DNA of 18,201 nucleotides from JAAZPG01 sp012797375 (GTDB taxonomy: Bacteria > Acidobacteriota > Aminicenantia > Aminicenantales > UBA4085). This document shows positions 7,085-12,782 of this stretch, piece after piece. Every line of letters begins with the position of its first letter. Within the stretch, counting starts at the first letter, position 1. The notes under the pieces are model-generated. The model searched no databases and was not told the DNA's origin. It was given only the letters and a program-made list of their open reading frames with translations. The position numbers and the translations under genes were made by a program. The stretch lies in the NCBI GenBank assembly GCA_937868205.1, contig CALMMC010000057.1, forward strand, positions 1-18,201, written 5' to 3'.

Positions 7085-7090
7085 ATTATA
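7085..7090 (-). promoter_or_regulatory. -10 box of rarA (possible leaderless transcript)
   Basis: A consensus TATAAT on the minus strand ends 6 nt before ATG 7078, so the expected transcription start coincides with the first codon. The -35 position (CCCTCA at 17 bp) is a poor match. This decides the start of rarA in favour of 7078. Confidence 0.45.
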
Positions 7091-7122
7091 CCCCATTTCA
7101 CCCGGAATGAGGGCCGGTTGGA

Positions 7123-7151
7123 TTGACCGCGGCCCCGGCCCATGCTATCGT
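7123..7151 (+). promoter_or_regulatory. Promoter for the MerR-like gene
   Basis: TTGACC (7123-7128), a 17-bp spacer and TATCGT (7146-7151), with TGC extended -10 (7143-7145). The start site would be near 7158, with about 48 nt of leader before ATG 7206. It is divergent from the rarA -10, only 33 bp away. Confidence 0.55.
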
Positions 7152-7205
7152 AACCGGGAATCAACCACGCGGGGGGAGCGCCGACCGCGGAGTGACGAAG
7201 ATCCG

Positions 7206-7583
7206 ATGAGCCCGAAGGACGAACAAAAGCTTTTCTACCGGCTCGCGGAAGTCTGCCGGCTGGCGAAAATCGATGCCGAAACGATCGCCCTCTGGGAAAA
7301 AGAGTTTCCCTTCATCGAACCGGGAGAGACGGCTTCGGGCCGGAAGATCTACCGGGCGAAGGACCTCGAGATCATCCTCCGGATCAAGGATCTTCTCGGG
7401 AAGGAACAGCTCACCTTGGCCGGCGCCCGGCGCCGTCTCGAGGCGGAAATGGATCTCCGGCCGGTTCCGGCCGTCCATCCGGACAAGATCGTCAAGCTGC
7501 TCTGGCGCGTCCGCGACGAATTGCAGGATCTCTCCCAATCCCTGGACCGGCCGGCGAAAAAAGAACGCCGCCCGGCGGATTGA
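7206..7583 (+). CDS. MerR-family-like DNA-binding regulator
   Basis: A 125-aa protein with an N-terminal MerR-type winged helix: the helix-turn-helix lies in YRLAEVCRLAKIDAETIALWEKEF (about 11-34), followed by the wing GRKIYRAKDLEIILRIKDLL (46-64) and LTLAGARRRLEAEMD (69-83). The C-terminal 40 residues form a basic helical tail and there are no cysteines, so no metal-sensing site as in MerR or CueR. From memory, short MerR-like proteins of this kind occur next to a tRNA-Pro and surE in delta-proteobacteria, and the same order is seen here. The start at 7206 is the first Met of the conserved region; GGAG (7189-7192) is 13 nt upstream, which is long. The target is unknown. Confidence 0.8.
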   Translation: MSPKDEQKLFYRLAEVCRLAKIDAETIALWEKEFPFIEPGETASGRKIYRAKDLEIILRIKDLLGKEQLTLAGARRRLEAEMDLRPVPAVHPDKIVKLLWRVRDELQDLSQSLDRPAKKERRPAD

Positions 7584-7584
7584 C

Positions 7585-7611
7585 TTTCTCTGAAGACAGG
7601 TCTTCAGGAAA
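7585..7611. repeat. Inverted repeat immediately after the MerR-like gene
   Basis: CTGAAGAC-AG-GTCTTCAG (7590-7607) is a perfect 8-bp inverted repeat. Flanking TTTC and GAAA extend it to 12 pairs with one bulged T. It begins 1 nt after the stop codon. There is no T tract on the 3' side on either strand, so it does not look like a standard intrinsic terminator; it may stabilise the mRNA end or bind a protein. Confidence 0.5.
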
Positions 7612-7772
7612 AATCCGCTCAAGCTTGCTGGTTTTCCGCGTTTTCGTTCCTTCAGACATCGCCCTCAAAGAGCTTCGAGACATTCTTTCCCTGATCGCCC
7701 GGCCCTCCCGTGCCTGTCTTTTGGTCCTTCTTGGGGTTTCGGCGAGATTTTTCGTTGATTCAATGCGCGGGG

Positions 7773-7801
7773 GTGACCCGGCCGGACGTTTTTGCTATAA
7801 T
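7773..7801 (+). promoter_or_regulatory. Strong promoter for tRNA-Pro (and surE)
   Basis: GTGACC (7773-7778), a 17-bp spacer and a perfect TATAAT (7796-7801), with a TGC extended -10 (7793-7795). The start site near 7808 is about 5 nt before the mature tRNA 5' end. The 190 nt between the MerR-like gene and this promoter hold nothing else recognisable besides the inverted repeat at 7585-7611. Confidence 0.7.
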
Positions 7802-7812
7802 GCCTCTTCCGT

Positions 7813-7889
7813 CGGGACGTGGCGCAGCCTGGTAGCGCACATGCTTGGGGTGCATGGGGTCGGCGGTTCGAATCCGCCCGTCCCGACCA
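7813..7889 (+). tRNA. tRNA-Pro (GGG)
   Basis: A 77-nt cloverleaf with the acceptor stem CGGGACG/CGTCCCG, D arm GCGC-AGCCTGGTA-GCGC, anticodon stem CATGC/GCATG with loop TTGGGGT (anticodon GGG at 7847-7849), and T arm GGCGG-TTCGAAT-CCGCC. The discriminator A is followed by an encoded CCA (7887-7889). All stems pair fully. It reads CCC and CCT proline codons. surE begins 46 nt downstream with no visible terminator between, so the two are probably co-transcribed. Confidence 0.97.
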
Positions 7890-7935
7890 TGCTTCATTCC
7901 CCCTTCCGCCGCCCGGCCGGATGAAAGGATCGATT

Positions 7936-8715
7936 ATGACGCGCGCGGCCGAGCCGCTCATTCTTCTTTGCAACGACGACGGGGCCCACCGGGCGGAGAT
8001 CCGCGTTCTCCGCCGCCGCCTCGGCGCCCTGGGCCAAGCGGTGATCGTCGCCCCGGACCGGGAGCGAAGCGCCTTTTCCCTGGCCTTGACCCTCCGCCAT
8101 CCCCTCCGTCTCCACCGCGACGGACCGGGCGTCTGGAGCGTCGACGGGACGCCGGCCGACTGCGTCTATCTCGCCGTCGACAAGGTCCTCCCCCGCCGGC
8201 CCGACCTGCTGATCTCGGGCCTGAACCCGGGTCCCAACCTCGGCCAGCTGGACGCCCATTATTCGGGGACGGTCGCGGCCGCTTTCCAGGGGACATTTTT
8301 CGGCATTCCTTCCCTGGCCGTCTCTATGATCCCGGACGCGGCTGGCCGTTTTTACCGGGAAGACGCGGCAGACGTCGTTTTCCGCCTCGCCGAGCGGATC
8401 CTCGCCTCGGGCCTGCCGGACGGCGTGACCTTGAATGTCAACATCCCCGCCCCGCCGCTCCGCGGCCTCCGGATCACCCGCCTCGGCCGGAAATTCTATG
8501 AACGGGACGTCCTCGAAAAGAAAGACCCGCGCGGTCAGCCCTATTTCTGGATCGGGACCGGCAAGGTCTTGTTCGACGGCTCGTCCGAAACGGACATCCG
8601 GACGATCGAGCGGGGATACGTTTCGATCACCCCGCTGCGGACCGATTTGAGCTGGATTCCGGATTCCGGCGCCTCGCCGCTGCGGAAGATCTTCCGCGGA
8701 ATGGAATGGGCTTGA
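7936..8715 (+). CDS. surE: 5'/3'-nucleotidase SurE
   Basis: A 259-aa SurE-family metal-dependent phosphatase that removes phosphate from nucleoside monophosphates in the cytoplasm; E. coli SurE is 253 aa. Active-site residues are visible: NDDG (13-16), APDRERSAFS (39-48, Ser45 in the metal-site position), GTPADCVYLA (71-80), SGLNPGPNLG (94-103) and YSGTVAAAF (109-117). The stretch after NDDG (AHRAEIRVL) departs from the common VHAPGI pattern, so it is a somewhat divergent member. ATG 7936 is chosen because AAAGGA (7924-7929) is 6 nt upstream; ATG 7921 has no ribosome-binding site. It follows tRNA-Pro and is convergent with the DedA gene, with only 9 nt between. Confidence 0.93.
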   Translation: MTRAAEPLILLCNDDGAHRAEIRVLRRRLGALGQAVIVAPDRERSAFSLALTLRHPLRLHRDGPGVWSVDGTPADCVYLAVDKVLPRRPDLLISGLNPGPNLGQLDAHYSGTVAAAFQGTFFGIPSLAVSMIPDAAGRFYREDAADVVFRLAERILASGLPDGVTLNVNIPAPPLRGLRITRLGRKFYERDVLEKKDPRGQPYFWIGTGKVLFDGSSETDIRTIERGYVSITPLRTDLSWIPDSGASPLRKIFRGMEWA

Positions 8716-8724
8716 CCCGCGGCC

Positions 8725-9387
8725 TCAGCCCGCGGTCCCTTCCGTTTTCTTCTTGTCCCGCCGGTGCCTGAGAAATTCCCAAAGGACCGGGACGAGCGAG
8801 ATCAGGATGATGGCGATGATCACCAAGCTGAAGTGTTTCTTGACGAAGGAGAGGTTGCCGAAAAAATAACCGCCGAAGCTGAACAAGCCCACCCAGGCCA
8901 CTCCCCCGACGACGTTGTAGCTGAGAAACTTGCCATAGTTCATCCGGCCGATTCCGGCCACGAACGGAGCGAACGTCCGGACGATCGGCACGAACCGGGC
9001 GAGGATGATCGTCTCGGCCCCGTATTTTTCGTAAAAGCGGTGCGTCCGGTCGAGATATTCCTTGCGGAAAATCCGCGACTTCTCCTTGGTGAAGACCTTG
9101 GGGCCGATGATCTTTCCGATCCAGTAATTGGCCGTATCGCCCAGGACCGCGGCCGCGGCCAGGATGAGAAACAGCCAGCCGATCTTGAGGGATCCGGCCG
9201 CGGCGAACGCTCCGGCGGCGAAGATGAGGGAATCCCCCGGAAGGAAGGGGGTGACGACCAGGCCGGTTTCACAGAAAATCACCACAAAAAGGAGACCGTA
9301 TGTCCAGCCGCCGAACATCTGGATCAAACCGTTCAGGTGCTTGTCCAGATGGAGGACGAAATCGACGGCCTGCGAGATCAATTCCAT
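8725..9387 (-). CDS. DedA-family inner-membrane protein
   Basis: A 220-aa polytopic membrane protein of the DedA/SNARE-associated (VTT-domain) family, linked to lipid-carrier handling and membrane energetics. It shows the re-entrant motif FLPGDSLIFAAG (48-59) and the second motif RFVPIVRTFAPFVAGIGRMNY (131-151). Residues equivalent to those known to be essential in E. coli YqjA/YghB are present with an offset of one: Glu40, Asp52, Arg131 and Arg137. Hydrophobic segments lie near 28-47, 52-66, 68-84, 153-178 and 187-206, followed by a basic tail. AGGAG is 5 nt upstream of ATG 9387. The gene is alone on its strand, with its own promoter far upstream (9636-9664). Confidence 0.92.
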   Translation of the reverse strand: MELISQAVDFVLHLDKHLNGLIQMFGGWTYGLLFVVIFCETGLVVTPFLPGDSLIFAAGAFAAAGSLKIGWLFLILAAAAVLGDTANYWIGKIIGPKVFTKEKSRIFRKEYLDRTHRFYEKYGAETIILARFVPIVRTFAPFVAGIGRMNYGKFLSYNVVGGVAWVGLFSFGGYFFGNLSFVKKHFSLVIIAIILISLVPVLWEFLRHRRDKKKTEGTAG

Positions 9388-9635
9388 GAAGACTCCTTCG
9401 ACGAAGAAAAAATCAGGCTTCTTCCCATTTGGGGGCCGTAACGCGGCGGGGACAGGACGGTTTCCGCTCCCTCGTCCGGATCGCGGCGGAATTTCCCGCC
9501 CGGCTTGGCTCGGCGGGGAGCCTGCGTTCCGGGAGGCTTTTCACCGGTTCCAGGCGCCGAACGCTTGAACGTTTTCGCTCCGGCCGCCGCCGCTTCCGCG
9601 ATCCGCTTTCGCCAAATGGAAAAGAGCCGGAAAAA
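9388..9635 (-). other. Long GC-rich leader upstream of DedA, no gene seen
   Basis: About 240 nt lie between the promoter at 9636-9664 and the DedA start. On the minus strand the RNA could form several local hairpins: AGCCT-N10-AGGCT, GGCGG-GAAATT-CCGCC, and a longer bulged stem GAC/GTC, AGG/CCT, CGG/CCG capped by AAA. A T6 run lies near 9407-9412, about 20 nt before the DedA start codon. An 83-codon minus-strand open frame (9413-9664) has an arginine/serine-rich translation and no ribosome-binding site, so I do not call it a gene. I do not match this to a known riboswitch or small RNA. Confidence 0.35.
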
Positions 9636-9664
9636 GATATATCCGAACGACCGCGGCCTGTCAA
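9636..9664 (-). promoter_or_regulatory. Consensus promoter for DedA leader/transcript
   Basis: A perfect TTGACA (9664-9659 on the minus strand), a 17-bp spacer and TATATC (9641-9636). The start site would be near 9629. It lies directly downstream of the ABC ATPase stop and the 9677-9692 palindrome, so DedA has its own transcription start rather than being the end of the ABC operon. Confidence 0.6.
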
Positions 9665-9676
9665 ACGGAATCCAAG

Positions 9677-9692
9677 CGGCGGAATTCCGCCG
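9677..9692. repeat. 16-bp perfect palindrome after the ABC ATPase gene
   Basis: CGGCGGAATTCCGCCG lies 3 nt after the ATPase stop codon. As RNA it would form a short hairpin at the end of the ABC operon. The minus-strand sequence that follows (CTTGGATTCCG) lacks a T tract, so it is not a standard intrinsic terminator, but its position suggests a 3'-end or boundary role. Confidence 0.45.
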
Positions 9693-9695
9693 GTT

Positions 9696-10463
9696 TCAAA
9701 GCTTAGCCAGAACGTGCGGAGAGCCGTCGATCATCCGAACGTCGATCTCGACGCCGTAAACGCCGCTCAGGCGCGCTCCGGTGATGACCTCCGCCGGCGT
9801 CCCGGCCGCGGCCACCCGGCCTTCGTGGAGGAGGACGATCCGGTCGGCCGTCACGGAGGCCGTGTTGGGATCATGAGTCGTCAAGACGACCGTCTTGCCC
9901 CGGTCCCGGAGAAAACGCAGGATCCGGAGAACGCGCCGGGTATTGGCCAGGTCCAGGTGAGAGGTCGGCTCGTCGAGGAGGAGAAGGCCGGGATCCTGGG
10001 CCAGGGCTCGGGCGATCGAGGCCAGTTGGCGCTCCCCCGTGCTGAGCGTCCGGACGGGCTTTCCAGCCTTGGATGTCAGGTCGACGACGGCCAGGGCGTC
10101 CTCGACGGCCCGGGCGTCCTCCTCATCAGCCCGGCCGAGCAGCCCGACGTATGGAGCCCGCCCGAGATGGACGTAATCGCGGACTTCCAGCTCAAAAATG
10201 GCCGGCTCGTCGGGAGCGACATGGCCGACCAGGCGGCTGCGTTCACGTCCGCTCAGGAGGCTGATCGGACGGCCTCCGATCCGGATCTCGCCTTCCTTGG
10301 GCGCGATCCACCCCAAGAGGAGGTTCAACAGCGTCGTCTTGCCGGAGCCGTTCGGTCCGACCAAGGCGGTCACCGTTCCGGGGTGGAAAGACAGGCTCAC
10401 GTCGCGCAGAACGGACTCCGTCCGCCCGTTGTAGGAAAACCAGACGCCGCGGAGCTCGATCAT
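9696..10463 (-). CDS. ABC transporter ATPase, FecE/BtuD type
   Basis: A 255-aa nucleotide-binding subunit of a type II (FecCD-class) importer. It shows Walker A GPNGSGKT (36-43), signature LSTGERQ (140-146), Walker B LLLLDEPTSHLD (160-171) and the switch His in TTHD (195-198). The Q-loop is unusual: the expected glutamine of a VPQ-type motif is replaced in HVAPDEP (81-87). ATG 10463 overlaps the permease stop (ATGA), so the two are translationally coupled. Length is normal for the family. Its partners are the permease (10460-11467) and the binding protein (11471-12547). The substrate cannot be told from the ATPase. Confidence 0.93.
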   Translation of the reverse strand: MIELRGVWFSYNGRTESVLRDVSLSFHPGTVTALVGPNGSGKTTLLNLLLGWIAPKEGEIRIGGRPISLLSGRERSRLVGHVAPDEPAIFELEVRDYVHLGRAPYVGLLGRADEEDARAVEDALAVVDLTSKAGKPVRTLSTGERQLASIARALAQDPGLLLLDEPTSHLDLANTRRVLRILRFLRDRGKTVVLTTHDPNTASVTADRIVLLHEGRVAAAGTPAEVITGARLSGVYGVEIDVRMIDGSPHVLAKL

Positions 10464-11467
10464 CCGACGCCCCGGATTTTTCTTTGGAGAAGCAGGACGA
10501 GGAAAAGCAGGGTGCCCAGGAGGGACGTCAGGATGCCCAAGGGGATTTCCCCGCTCAGGGCCACCCGGGCCACGTCGTCGCAGACGAGAACGAATATTCC
10601 GCCCAGGAGGACGGAGGCCGGGAGGAGAACCCTCGTCTCCGAGCCGACGAGGCGCCGGCAGATGTGGGGGACGATCAGGCCGACCCAGGCGATCTGCCCG
10701 GCCTTGGCCACCCCGGCGGCGGTCACGGCCACGGCCGCGATCAGGACGAACAAGCGCTCGCGGCCGGGGGCGGCGCCTAAGGAAAAGGCCGTTTCGTCCC
10801 TCATGGCCAGGAGGTTCAGCCGCCACCGAACGGCCAGCATGTAAGCCAGGCCGGCGGCCGCGACGGGAAGCATTTGCAGGACGTCCCGCCCCGTGATCCC
10901 CCAAAGTCCGCCCAGCATCCAGTAAGTGATGTCGGGGAGCTGTTTTTGGGGATCGGCGATATATTTCAGAATTCCTGTTCCGGCGGCATAAAACGCTCCG
11001 ACCACGATCCCGGCCAGGACGAGGTGGAGGATCTCATCCCCCACCCGGATCCGCGTCGCCAGGGCATAGCTTAAGGCGAGCCCGAGAAAAGCGAAAAGAG
11101 CCGCTCCGCCCTGGACCGCCCAGGCGTTCCCCGAGGCGAAGACGATCGCGGCCGACGCGCCGAACGCCGCCCCTTGGGAAACGCCTAAAAACCCGGCGTC
11201 GACCAAGGGATTGCGGAAAACGGTCTGAAAGACCGCCCCGGCCGCCGAGAGAGCGGCTCCGAGGACGAAGGCCGCGGCGACGCGGGGAATGCGGATATGG
11301 AAAACGAGATCCCGGGCGAGCGTATCGGTTCCGATCACCGAGGGCGGCGTCAAGACCGGACCGGGGTATCGCCCGAGCAGGACGGAGACCGCCAAGGCCG
11401 CCGCCGATAGGCCCGCCAATAGCCAGATCCGGCGGATCCGGACGCGGCGGTCGGCGGCGGAGTCCAT
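10460..11467 (-). CDS. ABC transporter permease, FecCD family
   Basis: A 335-aa inner-membrane permease of the BtuC/FecCD family, which forms a homodimer with about ten helices per subunit. Family features in order: an N-terminal membrane helix after a short basic stretch (RRVRIRRIW), RIPRVAAAFVLGAALSAAGAVFQTVFRNPLVDAGFLGVSQGAAFGA (about 54-98), then AWVGLIVPHICRRLVG and a C-terminal EIPLGILTSLLGTLLFLVLLLQRK. ATG 11467 lies 3 nt after the binding-protein stop, with only a weak ribosome-binding site, so translation is probably coupled. Substrates in this class include iron-siderophore, haem, cobamide and, for MolB, molybdate/tungstate. Confidence 0.93.
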   Translation of the reverse strand: MDSAADRRVRIRRIWLLAGLSAAALAVSVLLGRYPGPVLTPPSVIGTDTLARDLVFHIRIPRVAAAFVLGAALSAAGAVFQTVFRNPLVDAGFLGVSQGAAFGASAAIVFASGNAWAVQGGAALFAFLGLALSYALATRIRVGDEILHLVLAGIVVGAFYAAGTGILKYIADPQKQLPDITYWMLGGLWGITGRDVLQMLPVAAAGLAYMLAVRWRLNLLAMRDETAFSLGAAPGRERLFVLIAAVAVTAAGVAKAGQIAWVGLIVPHICRRLVGSETRVLLPASVLLGGIFVLVCDDVARVALSGEIPLGILTSLLGTLLFLVLLLQRKIRGVG

Positions 11468-11470
11468 CGC

Positions 11471-12547
11471 TCAGTAGCCGGTCCGGATCGACGGCAGGAT
11501 CTTCGCCTCGACGTCCTCCGGGCTCAGGCCGTAAAGGTCCCGATAAAAGGACACGATCTCGGCTTTCATGTCGAGTCCGGGAAAGCGGTCGGGATGAAAC
11601 GTCCGGGCCAGCCAGGTCAAGCCGAGGATCCAGCGGGGATCGGGCGTGTCCCATCCGTAGATATCGGCGGGAAAAGCCCGCATCTTGTCGCCCTGAACGG
11701 CCCGCAGCGCCCGCCACGTCTCGTCGGTTTTCAAGGCGGCGAGCGTTTTCTGCGGATCGAGGGTATGCCAGACGACGAGGATGATCCAATCGGGATCCCA
11801 GCGGGCGATCTGCTCGATATTGACGACCGACCAGGCGGACGTGTCCACCATGCCCTCCGCCCAGACCGGCCTTCCGCCGGCCAGCCGGACCATGACCGTC
11901 TGGATCCACGAGGGGGCCGGCACCCGAACGGCGATCTTGCCGCCGCGGGACATGGTCATGGCTAAAAAGACGGACGGCTTCCGGGCCTCCTCCAGGCCGG
12001 CCAAGGCATGTTCAATCCGGTCGAGCCGGTCTTGGAAAAAACGGTTGATCTCGGCCGCCCGGCCGGGATTCCCCAGGATCAAGCCGGCCAGCTCGATATC
12101 TTTCCGGTATTGTTCCGGATTCTCCAGGCCGAGATAGGCCACGGGGATGCCGACCTTTTCCAGGGCGTCCCCCTTGGGATCGGTTACAAATCCCCGGATC
12201 AGGACCAGGTCGGGATGAGAGGCGGCCACTTCCTCCACGCCCGTGTTCGGATCGGTGAAATACCTCTTGTCGAAATCCGGATCGATCAAGGGGATGAATT
12301 CGCTGGCGATTCTCCCCCTCCGTTCCCAGCCGATGAACCGGCTCCGGCTTTCCGGGAACATGAACATCAAATGGGCGATGATCTGGGGCCCGTGTCCGAT
12401 CGCCAGGATTCTTTCCGGGGGCTTTTCCAGCCGGATCGTCCGGCCGGCCGCGTCCTGAAACTCCAAGGGGCCGTCCGGCGCGGCGCCGAAGGCGGTCCCC
12501 GCGAAGAGGATGAGAATGACGATAAAGACGAATTTTATGCGGCCCAC
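11471..12547 (-). CDS. Periplasmic substrate-binding protein of FecCD-class ABC importer
   Basis: A 358-aa exported binding protein of the TroA/FecB-like class. The N-terminus (GRIKFVFIVILILFAGTAFGAA) is a Sec signal peptide without a lipobox, so a soluble periplasmic protein is expected. The first lobe begins LEFQDAAGRTIRLEKPPERILAIG; family patterns follow in VEEVAASHPDLVLIRG, WSVVNIEQIARWDPDWIILVV and GWDTPDPRWILGLTWLARTFHPDRF. The start is GTG 12547: AGGAGG (12554-12559) is 6 nt upstream of it, whereas it touches ATG 12553. The cargo is not readable from sequence; molybdate/tungstate (MolA-like), iron chelates and cobamides are all possible. It is the first gene of the importer operon. 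Confidence 0.88.
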   Translation of the reverse strand: MGRIKFVFIVILILFAGTAFGAAPDGPLEFQDAAGRTIRLEKPPERILAIGHGPQIIAHLMFMFPESRSRFIGWERRGRIASEFIPLIDPDFDKRYFTDPNTGVEEVAASHPDLVLIRGFVTDPKGDALEKVGIPVAYLGLENPEQYRKDIELAGLILGNPGRAAEINRFFQDRLDRIEHALAGLEEARKPSVFLAMTMSRGGKIAVRVPAPSWIQTVMVRLAGGRPVWAEGMVDTSAWSVVNIEQIARWDPDWIILVVWHTLDPQKTLAALKTDETWRALRAVQGDKMRAFPADIYGWDTPDPRWILGLTWLARTFHPDRFPGLDMKAEIVSFYRDLYGLSPEDVEAKILPSIRTGY

Positions 12548-12679
12548 GGGCATCCTCCTTTCCAGGATCGGGGGGCGGGGGCGTTTCCATCCCCGCCGTT
12601 CGTCCGTCGATGACGGCGCTGCGACGGCCGGCCGTCGAGACGGGGCTCCTTAGGCCGGACCGTTCGGAGAATCGGTTAG
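12548..12679 (-). promoter_or_regulatory. Structured leader of the ABC importer mRNA (candidate riboregulator)
   Basis: The predicted leader is about 130 nt. On the mRNA, ATTCTCC (12672-12666) can pair over 7 positions with GGAGGAT (12558-12552), which contains the ribosome-binding site. A competing local hairpin pairs ATCCT (12568-12564) with AGGAT (12556-12552). Between are a 7-bp stem GGCGGGG/CCCCGCC (12574-12597), a hairpin CCGTC-N3-GACGG (12604-12616) and a 16-bp perfect palindrome (12622-12637). It is not a cobalamin riboswitch by eye. The 3' end (GATCCTGGAAAGG) recalls the end of the molybdenum-cofactor RNA motif, but the rest of that motif is not evident. Confidence 0.35.
12622..12637. 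repeat. 16-bp perfect palindrome in the importer leader
   Basis: CGACGGCCGGCCGTCG is a perfect palindrome in the middle of the leader of the ABC importer mRNA. It could act as a DNA operator or an RNA hairpin/dimerisation element. GGCCGG words are common in this genome segment, which lowers its weight. Confidence 0.4.
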
Positions 12680-12685
12680 GCCGAA

Positions 12686-12714
12686 ATGGTATCACAGGCG
12701 GCCCGCGCCTTCAA
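12686..12714 (-). promoter_or_regulatory. Promoter for the ABC importer operon
   Basis: TTGAAG (12714-12709 on the minus strand), a 17-bp spacer and TACCAT (12691-12686), with TGA as an extended -10. The start site is near 12679. It is back-to-back with the plus-strand promoter at 12731-12759, which has the same TACCAT -10. Confidence 0.55.
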
Positions 12715-12732
12715 ACGCCGGGACGGCGCGTT
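12714..12732. promoter_or_regulatory. Inverted repeat between divergent promoters (candidate operator)
   Basis: AACGC-N9-GCGTT spans exactly the gap between the two divergent -35 boxes and overlaps the first bases of each. The central nine bases (CGGGACGGC) add further partial symmetry. A dimeric regulator bound here would block or recruit polymerase at both promoters. Its position makes it a good candidate, but the site occurs only once and no cognate regulator is identified. Confidence 0.4.
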
Positions 12733-12759
12733 GACTTGAGGCTTCCATCCCTTTACCAT
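12731..12759 (+). promoter_or_regulatory. Promoter for the double-repeat protein and radical SAM genes
   Basis: TTGACT (12731-12736), a 17-bp spacer and TACCAT (12754-12759). The start site is near 12766, leaving about 17 nt before ATG 12783. This rules out the in-frame GTG at 12762 as a start on this transcript. Confidence 0.55.
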
Positions 12760-12782
12760 GGGTGACAGACAAGGAGATGTTC

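Noticed and set aside
7078..7096. Upstream rarA start at 7096
   Set aside because: That ATG precedes the predicted -10 box and would not be in the transcript; the six extra residues are not family-like.
9413..9664. An 83-codon minus-strand open frame between the ABC ATPase and DedA genes
   Set aside because: It would start at a TTG that is part of the predicted -35 box, has no ribosome-binding site, and its Arg/Ser-rich translation matches no family I know.
9677..9692. Intrinsic terminator of the ABC operon
   Set aside because: The palindrome could form a hairpin, but no T tract follows on the minus strand, so it is listed as a repeat rather than a terminator.
9429..10844. A 471-codon plus-strand open frame across the DedA leader, ABC ATPase and permease
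   Set aside because: It crosses a gene boundary on the other strand and has no motifs. The minus-strand ATPase motifs are complete.
12548..12679. Cobalamin riboswitch upstream of the BtuCD-like importer
   Set aside because: The conserved cobalamin-box core (GCCACTG and the AGGGAA region) could not be found in the leader.
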